The position numbers and the translations under genes are program-made. A stretch of 64,000 nucleotides of DNA, taken from contig NZ_BMMM01000017.1 of NCBI RefSeq assembly GCF_014645835.1, forward strand, positions 1-64,000, in the 5' to 3' direction. Each line of letters starts with the position of its first letter. Position 1 is the first letter of the stretch. The stretch is from Streptomyces albiflavescens (lineage in GTDB: Bacteria; Actinomycetota; Actinomycetes; Streptomycetales; Streptomycetaceae). The notes beneath the pieces were generated by a model. It made no database searches, was not told the DNA's origin, and worked only from the letters and a program-made list of their open reading frames with translations. This document shows, piece by piece, positions 50,427-60,270 of the stretch.

Positions 50427-51401
50427 TCAGGCGAGGTGCGCCTGGACCTCGGCGGCGGCGTCATGGCCGTACGCCTTGGTGAAGCGGTCCATGAAGTGGA
50501 CGCGGCGGAGCTGGTACTCCTGGGTGCCGACCGTCTCGATGACCAGCGTGGCGAGCATGCAGCCGACCTGGGCGGCGCGCTCCAGCGGGACGCCCCAGGC
50601 GAGGCCGGAGAGGAAGCCCGCGCGGAACGCGTCGCCGACGCCCGTGGGGTCGGCCTTGCGCTCCTCCTCCGGGCAGCCGACCTCGATGGTCTCCTCGCCC
50701 GCCTGCTCGATGCGTACGCCCTGCGCGCCGAGGGTCGTCACGCGGTAGCCGACCTTGCCCAGGATCTCCTCGTCCGTCCAGCCGGTCTTGGACTCGATGA
50801 GCCCCTTCTCGTACTCGTTCGAGAAGAGGTACGTCGCCCCGTCCAGCAGTATCCGGATCTCGTCGCCGTTCATCCGGGCGATCTGCTGCGAGAAGTCGGC
50901 GGCGAAGGGAATCGTGCGGGAGCGGCACTCCTCGGTGTGGCGGAGCATCGCCTCGGGGTCGTCCGCGCCGATCAGGACCAGGTCGAGGCCGCCGACCCGG
51001 TCCGCGACGGCCTTCAGCTCGATGAGGCGGGCCTCGCTCATCGCACCCGTGTAGAACGAGCCGATCTGGTTGTGGTCGGCGTCGGTGGTGCACACGAAGC
51101 GCGCGGTGTGCAGGACCTCGGAGATGCGGACCGAGTCGGTGTCGACGCCGTGGCGGTCGAGCCAGGCGCGGTATTCGTCGAAGTCGGAACCCGCCGCCCC
51201 GACCAGGATCGGCCGGGTGCCGAGCTGGCCCATTCCGAAGGCGATGTTCGCGCCGACCCCGCCCCGGCGCACGTCGAGGTTGTCGACCAGGAAGGAGAGG
51301 GAGACCGTGTGCAGCTGATCCGCGACGAGCTGGTCGGCGAAACGGCCGGGGAAGGTCATGAGGTGGTCGGTGGCGATGGAGCCGGTGACTGCGATACGCA
51401 C
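50427..51401 (-). CDS. PfkB-family carbohydrate or adenosine kinase
   Basis: Ribokinase-fold enzyme of 324 residues. It has the N-terminal SIATDHLMTFPG, the RRGGVGANIAFGMGQLG glycine motif and the PfkB signature DPTGVGDAFRAGFLSG with the catalytic Asp. Its closest recalled relatives are mycobacterial adenosine kinase-like proteins (Rv2202c type); substrate otherwise open. GTG 51401 with AGGAGCG somewhat far upstream. Confidence 0.85.
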   Translation of the reverse strand: MRIAVTGSIATDHLMTFPGRFADQLVADQLHTVSLSFLVDNLDVRRGGVGANIAFGMGQLGTRPILVGAAGSDFDEYRAWLDRHGVDTDSVRISEVLHTARFVCTTDADHNQIGSFYTGAMSEARLIELKAVADRVGGLDLVLIGADDPEAMLRHTEECRSRTIPFAADFSQQIARMNGDEIRILLDGATYLFSNEYEKGLIESKTGWTDEEILGKVGYRVTTLGAQGVRIEQAGEETIEVGCPEEERKADPTGVGDAFRAGFLSGLAWGVPLERAAQVGCMLATLVIETVGTQEYQLRRVHFMDRFTKAYGHDAAAEVQAHLA

Positions 51402-51535
51402 GGCTAGGACACGCTCCTGCGAGGGGAGGGGATTGACAGTTCACGCTACCCGGTCCGCGCGGTCCCGCTGAAGCGGGCAAAACTACCCGATAGTAGATCT
51501 TTCTTCGTGACAGGATCGGTGCTTACGGTTCCGGT

Positions 51536-51745
51536 ATGACGAACCTCAAGGTCCACGGCTCCGCTCCGCTCGACCTCGAAGGCGATCTGGCGTCGCTTCG
51601 CGGCGACTGCGCCCGGATGGCCGCTCACTGGTCGGCTCCCGCCACGGTCACTTCCCTCCCGGTGTCTCCTTCACGCATCCACGGGGTGACCGTGCCGCCG
51701 ACTTCCGCACGGCTGCTGGACGCGATGTCCGACTACGGCGACTGA
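51536..51745 (+). CDS. Small hypothetical protein
   Basis: Possible gene of 69 residues (MTNLKVHGSAPLDLEGDL at the start, LLDAMSDYGD at the end). I recognise no family. It stands alone between divergent neighbours, in an otherwise open 528-bp interval. The ribosome binding site is poor. Codon use is Streptomyces-like. Real status uncertain. Confidence 0.45.
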   Translation: MTNLKVHGSAPLDLEGDLASLRGDCARMAAHWSAPATVTSLPVSPSRIHGVTVPPTSARLLDAMSDYGD

Positions 51746-51929
51746 TCCGCGTACGGCCGAACGGGCGACGCCGAACGGGGGAATTCGGTGAGCGCTCGCA
51801 GGGAACCGCGCGCTCCCCCGGTGCGTCCCATCGCTGTCCCCCGTAAAGGGGATGCGGTATACGACCCTCAGTGCCCCTGTGTGACAGGGCCGGGTCAAGG
51901 GACAGCAGTGGAGCCGAAGGAGCGATGCG

Positions 51930-53549
51930 GTGAGCACCGAGCGACCCGACAACGACGCGAGCGAACCCGTCGAGGGTGCCGCCGTGGGTCCTGCCGAGGG
52001 TCTGCGCGAGGGTCCGGGCGAGGGTCCCTCCGAGGGCGCCGAGCCAGCCGCACCGCGCCGTCGGCATTCCCCGGTGGTCGTCGCCTCGGTCGCGGCAGCG
52101 GTGCTGCTGGTCGGGGGCGGCGGGGCGTACTTCGCGGCCACCGCGTCCGGCGGGAACGGCCGCGGCGGCTCGGGGGCCCCCGGCGGCGACGGCACTCCCC
52201 CGACGCTCGCCCTCGACGGCTACTCCGAGGCCACCACGAGCGGTACGGGCGACACGAACGGCATCGCGCCCGGCGAGCCCAACCCGTACGGCACGACCTA
52301 CCACGCGGACGGCAAGCTGCCGGGCGGCCCGGACTCGGCGCCCGTGTACTGGGCGAAGGGCGAGGTGACGAAGGCCGAGGTGGCCCGGCTGGCGAAGGCC
52401 CTCGGCCTGGCGGGCACACCGAGGCTGGTCGGGGACGGCTGGACGGTCGGCGCCACGAAGGACGGCTCGGAACCGAACCTGCGGGTGAACCTGAACGCGC
52501 CCGGGACCTGGACCTTCAGCTCGTATCTGCCGGGGACCGACAACTGCCCCAAGGGCAAGCGCTGTGTCCCCGTCGGGTCCAGTGGCCTGGCTGGACTGCG
52601 CCCCGGGGCGGTGAGCGAGGAGGAGGCCAAGAAGGCGGCCGCTCCCGTGCTGAAGGCGGTCGGCCAGGACGACGCGAAGCTGGACGCGAGCCAGCTCATG
52701 AACGACGACCGGGTACGTGTGGTGAACGCGGACCCGGTGGTCGGCGGGCTGCCGACCTACGGCTGGACCACCGGTCTCCAGGTCGACTCCGAGGGCAAGG
52801 TCTTCGGCGGCAGCGGCCAGATGAAGGCGCCGGTGAAGGGGGACACGTACCCCGTGATCAGCGCGCGCAAGACCCTGGACCTGATGAACGGGTCGGCGTC
52901 CGCGGCGGGCGGCGGACGCAAGGGCATCGGCGGCTGCGCCAGCCCCGTACCGCTGAAGGACCGGGACGAGATGCCGTGCGAGCATGCGACGGTGACGCCG
53001 ACGCCTCAGGCGGTGACCGTCGAGAAGGCCACCTTCGGGCTGGCGACGCACTATGCGAACGGGCGGCAGACGCTGGTGCCGTCCTGGCTGTTCCAGGTAC
53101 GGACGCAGGGGGCGGACGACAGCTTCACGGTGACGCATCCGGCCGTCGAGCCGCGGTATCTGACCGCACCGACGGCCCCCGGGCAGCCGTCCGTCCAACC
53201 GAGCCCCACGCCGACCGCACCGGGCGACGAACCGACCGCAGCGCCGACCACGCGCGATGTCAGGGTGCAGGGCTACACGGTCGACGGGCAGGACCTGACG
53301 GTCAGCTTCACGGGCGGGGTGTGCGCGGACTACTCGGCCTCGGCGAGCGAGAGCTCGGACAAGGTGACGGTCACGGTGACCGAGAAGCCCTGGCCGGACA
53401 AGATCTGCATCCTGATCGCCAAGATCTACGAGAAGACGGTGCACTTGGACAAGCCGCTCGGTGACCGCAAAGTCGTGGGGTCGGACGGCAAGGAGATCCC
53501 GGAGGGGAAGATGACCGTCCCCGAAGCGAGGTCGGCGCAGCCGCAGTAG
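51930..53549 (+). CDS. Membrane-anchored protein, paralogue A
   Basis: Protein of 539 residues, function unknown. The first 45 residues are acidic and Gly/Pro-rich; a transmembrane helix (about 48-70) anchors it with the rest outside. An external domain of about 250 residues (SAPVYWAKGEVTKAEVARL, PGTWTFSSY, DNCPKGKRCVP) and a Pro/Thr-rich linker lead to a C-terminal domain with two cysteines (GGVCADYSAS, DKICILIAK). GTG 51930 follows AAGGAG. A shorter paralogue lies 248 bp downstream. Confidence 0.75.
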   Translation: MSTERPDNDASEPVEGAAVGPAEGLREGPGEGPSEGAEPAAPRRRHSPVVVASVAAAVLLVGGGGAYFAATASGGNGRGGSGAPGGDGTPPTLALDGYSEATTSGTGDTNGIAPGEPNPYGTTYHADGKLPGGPDSAPVYWAKGEVTKAEVARLAKALGLAGTPRLVGDGWTVGATKDGSEPNLRVNLNAPGTWTFSSYLPGTDNCPKGKRCVPVGSSGLAGLRPGAVSEEEAKKAAAPVLKAVGQDDAKLDASQLMNDDRVRVVNADPVVGGLPTYGWTTGLQVDSEGKVFGGSGQMKAPVKGDTYPVISARKTLDLMNGSASAAGGGRKGIGGCASPVPLKDRDEMPCEHATVTPTPQAVTVEKATFGLATHYANGRQTLVPSWLFQVRTQGADDSFTVTHPAVEPRYLTAPTAPGQPSVQPSPTPTAPGDEPTAAPTTRDVRVQGYTVDGQDLTVSFTGGVCADYSASASESSDKVTVTVTEKPWPDKICILIAKIYEKTVHLDKPLGDRKVVGSDGKEIPEGKMTVPEARSAQPQ

Positions 53550-53797
53550 GCGCGGTAGCCGCGTTTCGGCAACGCGGCATGGAGGTCCCCCGCGCGAGCG
53601 AAGCCGAGCGCAGTGCATGCCAGGACGAGCGTGGGGCAGTGCGTGCCGGGACGGGCGGTTACGTGTCGGGCGCCTCTCCGAGGTTCGCGCAGGGACGCTC
53701 TCTCCGTGAACGGGCTCTCCGCTCCATTGACGTCCGCCCCAAGGAACCTGTGGGATACGGCGGTTGCGGGGCGGACGGATGAGCGGAGGGTGAAACG

Positions 53798-54952
53798 GTG
53801 GATGCCGGTGGGGGCGTACCGGGCTCGGGGGACGACGAGCCTCGGCACGGCGGCGACTTGGGCCCGGTGGATGACGTACTGGGCGCGGGAGACGACAGGC
53901 GGGGTGGGCGGAGTGCGTCCGGCGGTCGGTGGTCGGCGCGGGCGGTCCTTCTGATCGCCGCGGCGGCGCTGCTGCTCCTGGGCGGTGGGACGTACGGACT
54001 GCTCCGGGCGTCCGACGGCGGCACGAAGCACGTGGCGCGGACCGTGGAAGGCGTCGGCACTGCCGAGCCCTCGCCGACCGTCGAACCCAGTTTCCCGCCA
54101 CTCGGGATCAGGGGCGGACCACCCGTGGCGGTCGAGACCCCCACTCCCTTCCCCGACGTCACCTATCGGGCGATCGCTCCTCTCCCGAAGGCGAACGGCT
54201 CGGCTCCGATCTACCGGGCGAAGGGGGCGGTCACCGCCGCGGAGGCGGCGCACCTGGCGGACGTGCTCGGCATCGAGGACCTGCGGGCCACGGAGGACGG
54301 GTGGACGACCGGGGTCCGCAAGGACGGCAGGACACCGGAGCTCAGCATGCACAGGACCGCGCCGGGGACCTGGGTCCTTCAGACACGGGCGCTCGGAGGC
54401 CCGGACCGCTGCAAGCCAAGCACCAGGTGCTCCTCTACGGGCACGCCGAAGCTGCCGAGCGATCGGGTCGCGAAGGCGGTCGCGCTGCCCGTGCTCAAGA
54501 AACTGGGAGTGGTGAACCCCGAGGTGACCTTGGAGCACTGGGAGTCGGAGGGCGTGACACAGGTGTGGGCCGACCCGGTGATCGACGGGCTGGCGACCTC
54601 CGGCTGGGAAACGACACTGCAGGTCGATGGGGACGGGCGCATCGTGGGCGGTGGCGGGTCGCTGCGACTGCCCGTGAAGGGCAAGGGCGCCGCATACCCG
54701 CTGATCGACGCGGACGAGGCGCTGAAACAGCTCAACGCGGCCCAGCCCGCCCACAGCGCGACGTCGGGGAAGCCGCTGGTCGAGGTGTCGGTGATCGGGG
54801 GGCATCTTCAGCTGGTGCGCGTCTCCTCGACCGACGACCTGGCCCTCGCACCGTTCTGGGCCCTCGAAGTCACGAGCGCGGACGGTCGGAACTCCATCGC
54901 GATGCCTCCGGCGCTCTCACCCGAAGATCAGTCCCGCCTCATGCGCCGGTGA
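53798..54952 (+). CDS. Membrane-anchored protein, paralogue B
   Basis: Protein of 384 residues, clearly related to the previous gene: acidic N-terminus, helix at about 48-68, and an external domain with SAPIYRAKGAVTAAEAAHL, PGTWVLQTR and DRCKPSTRCSS. It lacks the Pro/Thr linker and C-terminal domain of paralogue A. GTG 53798 has GGAGGG eight bases upstream. Function unknown; the pair probably arose by tandem duplication, followed by loss or gain of the C-terminal domain. Confidence 0.75.
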   Translation: MDAGGGVPGSGDDEPRHGGDLGPVDDVLGAGDDRRGGRSASGGRWSARAVLLIAAAALLLLGGGTYGLLRASDGGTKHVARTVEGVGTAEPSPTVEPSFPPLGIRGGPPVAVETPTPFPDVTYRAIAPLPKANGSAPIYRAKGAVTAAEAAHLADVLGIEDLRATEDGWTTGVRKDGRTPELSMHRTAPGTWVLQTRALGGPDRCKPSTRCSSTGTPKLPSDRVAKAVALPVLKKLGVVNPEVTLEHWESEGVTQVWADPVIDGLATSGWETTLQVDGDGRIVGGGGSLRLPVKGKGAAYPLIDADEALKQLNAAQPAHSATSGKPLVEVSVIGGHLQLVRVSSTDDLALAPFWALEVTSADGRNSIAMPPALSPEDQSRLMRR

Positions 54953-54958
54953 ACACGG

Positions 54959-54997
54959 CGAAGGCGGCGTCCCTGTCGGAGGGGGACGCCGCCTTCG
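54959..54997. terminator. Bidirectional terminator
   Basis: A 15-bp perfect stem (54959-54973 with 54983-54997) around a nine-base loop, between paralogue B and the convergent erpA. Confidence 0.85.
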
Positions 54998-55073
54998 TAC
55001 GCGTTCAGCCTTACGCGTTCGGCCATACGTGCTCAGCCGTGCGCCGCGGGCTCGGCGCCGGCGAGCTAGGGGC

Positions 55074-55430
55074 CTAGCTGAAGGAGTCGCCGCAGGCGCA
55101 GGAGCCCGTCGCGTTCGGGTTGTCGATCGTGAAGCCCTGCTTCTCGATGGTGTCCACGAAGTCGATGGACGCGCCGCCCAGGTACGGAGCGCTCATGCGG
55201 TCGGTGACGACCTTGACGCCGCCGAAGTCCTTGACGACATCGCCGTCGAGAGAGCGCTCGTCGAAGAAGAGCTGGTAGCGCAGGCCGGAGCAGCCGCCGG
55301 GCTGAACGGCGACGCGCAGCGCCAGATCGTCGCGGCCTTCCTGGTCGAGCAGGGCCTTGACCTTGGCCGCGGCGGCGTCGGAAAGGATGATGCCGTCGCT
55401 CACGGTGGTGGTCTCGTCCGATACGGACAT
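55074..55430 (-). CDS. erpA: Iron-sulfur cluster insertion protein ErpA
   Basis: A-type carrier of 118 residues. The three cluster cysteines are in GGCSGLRYQ and GSCACGDSFS. It delivers Fe-S clusters to targets; NadA, whose gene is divergent next door, is a [4Fe-4S] enzyme and a possible client. ATG 55430 follows GGGAGAGAAG. Complete, normal length. Confidence 0.93.
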   Translation of the reverse strand: MSVSDETTTVSDGIILSDAAAAKVKALLDQEGRDDLALRVAVQPGGCSGLRYQLFFDERSLDGDVVKDFGGVKVVTDRMSAPYLGGASIDFVDTIEKQGFTIDNPNATGSCACGDSFS

Positions 55431-55778
55431 CTGCTTCTCTCCCGGGTTGTACGGAGACTGCTTGCCGACGGTTGCAACCGGCGGGGCCGCGGATTCATTC
55501 CGGGCCGAGCGCTTGTCTTTTGCCTTCGCTCTTCATGCTCGCACATGCGCCCAGGCAGGAGCACCGACCTGTGGACAACCGCACGGACAACCCGGCTGAC
55601 ACCTGGATGTCATCTGCCGTAGAGGCGACCGGGATTCACGTCACATCGACGCTATGGACATCGTCAACGTGACGTGAAGCGGTTATGATAGATAGCGTCA
55701 ATTCGACGAAAAGGCATCGTTCCGCCGGGCCCGCTCCCTACGAGCCCGGCGAGCCGCAGAACAGAAAGGGTGCGTGTC
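55431..55778. promoter_or_regulatory. erpA-nadA intergenic region with nested inverted repeats
   Basis: This 348-bp divergent interval contains TTCACGTCAC (55635) with GTGACGTGAA (55669), and GACGCTAT (55648) with ATAGCGTC (55692), interleaved. A TATGAT box at 55684-55689 could be the -10 element for nadA; no good -35 element was found. The layout suggests a repressor site for NAD synthesis, but I cannot name the regulator. The rest shows no gene. Confidence 0.55.
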
Positions 55779-56963
55779 GTGACCACCGCCCAGACCCAGG
55801 AGCTCGACGTACAGCCGACGCCCCTCGCCCTGCTGCTGCTCGGCCGCGAGGCCGACCCGAGGAGCGAGCGGGGCGTCGAGTGTCCCGGCGACCTGCCCTC
55901 GCCGTCCGACCCGGACCTGGTGGAGCGCGCCCGCGCGGCCAAGGAGAAGCTCGGGGACAAGGTCTTCGTGCTCGGCCACCACTACCAGCGCGACGAGGTC
56001 ATCCAGTTCGCGGACGTCACGGGCGACTCCTTCAAGCTGGCCCGGGACGCGGCCGCGCGCCCGGAGGCCGAGTACATCGTGTTCTGCGGTGTGCACTTCA
56101 TGGCGGAGTCGGCCGACATCCTGACGGGCGACGACCAGAAGGTCGTGCTGCCGGACCTCGCCGCGGGCTGCTCGATGGCCGACATGGCCACCGCCGAGCA
56201 GGTCGCCGAGTGCTGGGACGTGCTCACCGAGGCCGGGATAGCCGAGCAGGTCGTACCCGTCTCGTACATGAACTCGTCCGCGGACATCAAGGCGTTCACG
56301 GGCAAGCACGGGGGCACGATCTGCACGTCGTCGAACGCCCAGCGGGCCCTTGAGTGGGCCTTCGAGCAGGGCTCGAAGGTGCTCTTCCTGCCCGACCAGC
56401 ACCTGGGCCGCAACACGGCGGTCCGCGACATGGGCATGTCCCTCGACGACTGCGTCGTCTACAACCCGCACAAGCCGAACGGCGGGCTGACCGCGGAGCA
56501 GCTGCGGGACGCGAAGATGATCCTGTGGCGGGGTCACTGCTCGGTCCACGGCCGCTTCTCGATGGACTCGGTGAACGACGTCCGCGAGCGGATCCCCGGG
56601 GTGAACGTCCTCGTCCACCCCGAGTGCAAGCACGAGGTCGTCGCGGCGGCGGACTACGTGGGCTCCACGGAGTACATCATCAAGGCCCTGGAGGCGGCTC
56701 CGGCCGGCTCGAAGTGGGCGATCGGTACGGAGCTGAATCTCGTACGACGGCTCGCGAACCGTTTCGCGCCCGAGGACAAGGAGATCGTCTTCCTCGACAA
56801 GACGGTCTGCTTCTGCTCGACGATGAACCGCATCGACCTGCCGCACCTGGTGTGGACCCTGGAGTCGCTCGCCGAGGGCAACCTGGTCAACCGCATCGAG
56901 GTGGACCGCGAGACGGAGCAGTTCGCCAAGCTGGCGCTGGAGCGGATGCTGGCACTGCCGTAA
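55779..56963 (+). CDS. nadA: Quinolinate synthase
   Basis: Makes quinolinate from iminoaspartate and dihydroxyacetone phosphate in NAD synthesis. Protein of 394 residues. The [4Fe-4S] cysteines are in FCGVHFMAE, HPECKHEV and TVCFCSTMN. LGHHYQRDEV and PDQHLGRNT belong to the active site. GTG 55779 follows AAAGGG; GTG 55770 is an alternative. nadB and nadC are not in the window. Confidence 0.95.
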   Translation: MTTAQTQELDVQPTPLALLLLGREADPRSERGVECPGDLPSPSDPDLVERARAAKEKLGDKVFVLGHHYQRDEVIQFADVTGDSFKLARDAAARPEAEYIVFCGVHFMAESADILTGDDQKVVLPDLAAGCSMADMATAEQVAECWDVLTEAGIAEQVVPVSYMNSSADIKAFTGKHGGTICTSSNAQRALEWAFEQGSKVLFLPDQHLGRNTAVRDMGMSLDDCVVYNPHKPNGGLTAEQLRDAKMILWRGHCSVHGRFSMDSVNDVRERIPGVNVLVHPECKHEVVAAADYVGSTEYIIKALEAAPAGSKWAIGTELNLVRRLANRFAPEDKEIVFLDKTVCFCSTMNRIDLPHLVWTLESLAEGNLVNRIEVDRETEQFAKLALERMLALP

Positions 56964-56983
56964 CGCCGGCGCTGTGCCTACGC

Positions 56984-57064
56984 CGATGGGGTGCTCCTCT
57001 CGCTGAGGGGCACCCCATCGCTGGTGCGGTGCCCCTCGCACTGAAGGGCACCCCATCGCTGGTG
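56984..57064. repeat. Repeated palindromic element after nadA
   Basis: An 11-bp stem (56984-56994 with 57010-57020) is followed by a direct repeat: GGGCACCCCATCGCTGGTG occurs at 57008-57026 and again at 57046-57064. It probably ends both nadA and the convergent RND gene. Confidence 0.75.
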
Positions 57065-57144
57065 GCACGGGTCTGGGCCCATGGGGTGGGGGTGGGTGGG
57101 GACGGGCCGGCGCGAAGCGGCCTGCCCCGCGTCCGACCCGCTGC

Positions 57145-60100
57145 CTAGACCCCCGCGGGTTCCGGCTCCCCCGCCTCCGTCGGCGAGGACGGGATCCCCG
57201 TCTTCGCCGCCCGCTTCGCCGCCTTCTTCTTCGCCCGGCGCTCCTTGCGGAGTTCGATCACCGTGTACAGCGTCGGGACCAGCAGCAGTGTCAGCAGGGT
57301 GGAGCTGATCAGGCCGCCGATGACGACCACGGCCAGGGGCTGGGCGATGAAGCCGCCCTCGCCGGTGACGCCCAACGCCATGGGCAGGAGGGCGAAGATG
57401 GTCGCCAGGGCCGTCATGAGGATCGGGCGCAGCCGGTGGCGGCCGCCCTCGATGACCGCCTCGACCGTGCCGTAGCCCTGTCGCCGGTACTGGTTGATCA
57501 GGTCGATCAGCACGATCGCGTTCGTCACCACGATGCCGATGAGCATCAGCATGCCGATCATCGCCGGAACGCCCATCGGGGTACCGGTGGCGACCAGCAG
57601 GCCGATCGCGCCCGTCGCCGCGAAGGGGATCGAGACGAGCAGGATCAGCGGCTGCACCAGCGAACGGAAGGTCGCGACCAGCACCATGAAGACGATCGCG
57701 ATCGCCGCCAGCATCGCCAGCCCCAGGGAGGCGAACGCGTCGTCCTGGTCCTGGGACACCCCGCCGATCTCCGCCGTGGCACCTGAGGGGAGCTTCAGCG
57801 CCTTCAGCTTCGAGGTGAGGTCGGCGCTGACCGCACCGGTGTTGTCGCCGGTCGGCTTCGCCGTGATCGTGGCCGCCCGCTGACCGTCGATCCGGGTCAT
57901 CGAGACCGGACCGTCGACCAGCTTCACGTCCGCGATGTCACCGAGCTTCGCGGCACCCAGCCGGAGGTTCTTCAACTGGCCCAGCGTCTCGGCAGGCTTC
58001 GCCGACCTGATGACGACGTCCCGCTCGATGTCGTCCAGGATCGCCTTGCCGCTGGTCGTGCCGCGGACCGCCTCGGCCACGGCCGCACCGAGCGTCGTGT
58101 CGTTGAAACCGGCCGCCGCGGCCTTGGAGTTGGCCTTGACCGAGATGCGCGGCACGCTCTGCGCCAGGTCGCTGGTCACGTCCGTGACGTGGTCCAGCTT
58201 GGCGACCTCGTCGCGGACCTGGTCGGCCGCCTCGCGCAGCACGCTCGCGTCGGCCGCCTTCACGACGACGCTCAGGTCCTGGTTGCCGAACCCGTCACCG
58301 GCCGAGACCGTGGTCGTACCGATCCCGGAGAGCTTGCCGAGACCGTCCTCGATACGGCTCTGGACGTCGTCGTACGACGCCGAGTCGTCCAGCATGACCT
58401 GGTACGAGGCCTGGTTGGTGTCCGTGCCGCCGCCGAAGGCGGCCATGAAGCCGGAGGAACCGACCGTGACCTGGTAGTCCTTGACGCCCTTGACGCCGTC
58501 CAGCAGCTTCTCGACCCTCTTCGCCTGCGCGTCGGTCGCCGCCAGGCTCGTGCCCGGCTTCAACTCCTGCTTGACGGTGAGGACTTCCTGGTCGCCCTGG
58601 TCGAAGAAGTTCGTCTTCAGCAGGGGCGCCATGCCGAACGTGCCGACGAGGATCGCGACCGCGATCAGCACGCTCGTCAGACGGCGACGGGTCGCGAAGC
58701 GCAGTACGGGAACGTAGAAGCGCTGCAGTCGGCTGCGCGCCTCCTTCTCCTCCGCCTTGCGCCGGGCCTCGTCGGCGTCCGCCGGGGTGCCCTTCGGGGC
58801 GCGCAGGAACCAGTACGACAGAACGGGCACGACCGTCAGCGAGACGAGCAGGGAGGCCACCAGCGCCGCGGTGACCGTGAGACTGAAGGAGCCGAACAGC
58901 TCGCCCACCATGCCGCCGGTCAGGCCGATCGGGAGGAACACGGCGACCGTCGTCAGCGTCGACGATGTGACCGCACCCGCGACCTCGCGGACCGCCTTGA
59001 GGATGGCCTCCTCGCGCTCCTCGCCGTAGCCGAGGTGCCGCTTGATGTTCTCCAGGACGACGATCGAGTCGTCGACGACACGGCCGATGGCGATGGTGAG
59101 CGCGCCGAGCGTGAGCATGTTGAGCGACAGGTCGCGGGTCCACAGCACGATCAGGGCCAGGACCACCGACAGGGGGATCGAGACCGCCGTGACCAGCGTC
59201 GAGCGGATCGACGCCAGGAAGACCAGGATGACCAGGACCGCGAAGAGCAGACCCAGCGCGCCCTCCGTGGTCAGGCCGTCGATGGACTTCGACACCGCCG
59301 GACCCTGGTCGCTGACGACGGTGATCGTCGCCCCGGCCCCCAGGTCCTTGCGCATGCCGGACAGTTTGTCCTTGACCGCGTCGGAGATGGCGACCGCGCT
59401 GCCGTCGTGGTCCATGGTGACGTTCACGGCGAGGCTCGGGCGGCCGTCCGTCCGGGTGATGGAGTCGGCCTTGGACTGCTCCTGCTTGACGCCGGCGACG
59501 TCGCCGAGGCGCACCGGCTTCTTCCCCTGGGCGCCCGTGACCATCAGGTCCTGGATCTGCTTCAGGGAGGTGAAGCCGCCGCCGACCTGGACGGTGCGGT
59601 TACTGCCGTCCTCGTCGAAGGAGCCGGCGGGGACGGTCGCGCCGCCCGCCTGCAGGGCCTGGCCGAGGGCGGCAGAGGTGAGGCCGGCCTTCGCCATCTT
59701 CTTGTCGTCGGGAGTGACGGTGACCTGGACGTCGCGTACGCCGTCGACCGTCACCTGGCCGACGCCGTCGATGTCCTTCAGGTCGGGCACGACGGTACGG
59801 TCGAGCTGGTCGGACAGGGCCTGCTGGTCCTTGTCCGAGGCGACGGCGAGGACGACGGTCGGGATGTCGTCCGTCGAACCGGCGATGACCTGCGGGTCGA
59901 CGTCGTCCGGGAGCTGCACGCGGGCGCGGTTGACGGCCTGCTGGACATCGGCGACGAGCTGCTTGGTGTCGTTGCCGTAGTCGAAGGACGCCATGATCAC
60001 GGCGTTGCCCTCACTGGCCGTGGACGTGACACCGGTGATGCCGTCGACGGCTTCGAGGGTGTCCTCGATGGGCTCGACGACCTGCTTCTCCACCACATCG

Positions 60101-60270
60101 GGAGACGCGCCCTGGTACGGCGCGAGCACGGACACCATGGGCAGTTCGATGGTGGGCAGCAGCTGCTGCTTGAGCTGGGGGATCGCGATCGCTCCGAAGG
60201 CGAGCGCGATGATCGAGATCAGCCCTATGAGGGCCCGTTGCGCGAGGCTGAATCTGGACAGCCAGGACAT
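57145..60270 (-). CDS. RND-family efflux transporter (AcrB/SwrC type)
   Basis: Protein of 1041 residues with the RND layout: an early helix, two large periplasmic-type loops and twelve helices. The proton-relay Asp pair is in GRVVDDSIVVLENIK, and two repeats of the family (LIGIVVTNAIVLIDLINQYRR and its earlier partner) are visible. It should export lipids or drugs across the membrane. The C-terminal tail is Lys/Arg-rich. The two-component pair directly upstream on the same strand, 168 bp away, probably regulates it. ATG 60270. Confidence 0.9.
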   Translation of the reverse strand: MSWLSRFSLAQRALIGLISIIALAFGAIAIPQLKQQLLPTIELPMVSVLAPYQGASPDVVEKQVVEPIEDTLEAVDGITGVTSTASEGNAVIMASFDYGNDTKQLVADVQQAVNRARVQLPDDVDPQVIAGSTDDIPTVVLAVASDKDQQALSDQLDRTVVPDLKDIDGVGQVTVDGVRDVQVTVTPDDKKMAKAGLTSAALGQALQAGGATVPAGSFDEDGSNRTVQVGGGFTSLKQIQDLMVTGAQGKKPVRLGDVAGVKQEQSKADSITRTDGRPSLAVNVTMDHDGSAVAISDAVKDKLSGMRKDLGAGATITVVSDQGPAVSKSIDGLTTEGALGLLFAVLVILVFLASIRSTLVTAVSIPLSVVLALIVLWTRDLSLNMLTLGALTIAIGRVVDDSIVVLENIKRHLGYGEEREEAILKAVREVAGAVTSSTLTTVAVFLPIGLTGGMVGELFGSFSLTVTAALVASLLVSLTVVPVLSYWFLRAPKGTPADADEARRKAEEKEARSRLQRFYVPVLRFATRRRLTSVLIAVAILVGTFGMAPLLKTNFFDQGDQEVLTVKQELKPGTSLAATDAQAKRVEKLLDGVKGVKDYQVTVGSSGFMAAFGGGTDTNQASYQVMLDDSASYDDVQSRIEDGLGKLSGIGTTTVSAGDGFGNQDLSVVVKAADASVLREAADQVRDEVAKLDHVTDVTSDLAQSVPRISVKANSKAAAAGFNDTTLGAAVAEAVRGTTSGKAILDDIERDVVIRSAKPAETLGQLKNLRLGAAKLGDIADVKLVDGPVSMTRIDGQRAATITAKPTGDNTGAVSADLTSKLKALKLPSGATAEIGGVSQDQDDAFASLGLAMLAAIAIVFMVLVATFRSLVQPLILLVSIPFAATGAIGLLVATGTPMGVPAMIGMLMLIGIVVTNAIVLIDLINQYRRQGYGTVEAVIEGGRHRLRPILMTALATIFALLPMALGVTGEGGFIAQPLAVVVIGGLISSTLLTLLLVPTLYTVIELRKERRAKKKAAKRAAKTGIPSSPTEAGEPEPAGV

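Noticed and set aside
57000..57144. Possible short protein from the repeats after nadA
   Set aside because: The frame arises from repeated palindromes; no start site and no conserved peptide are visible.
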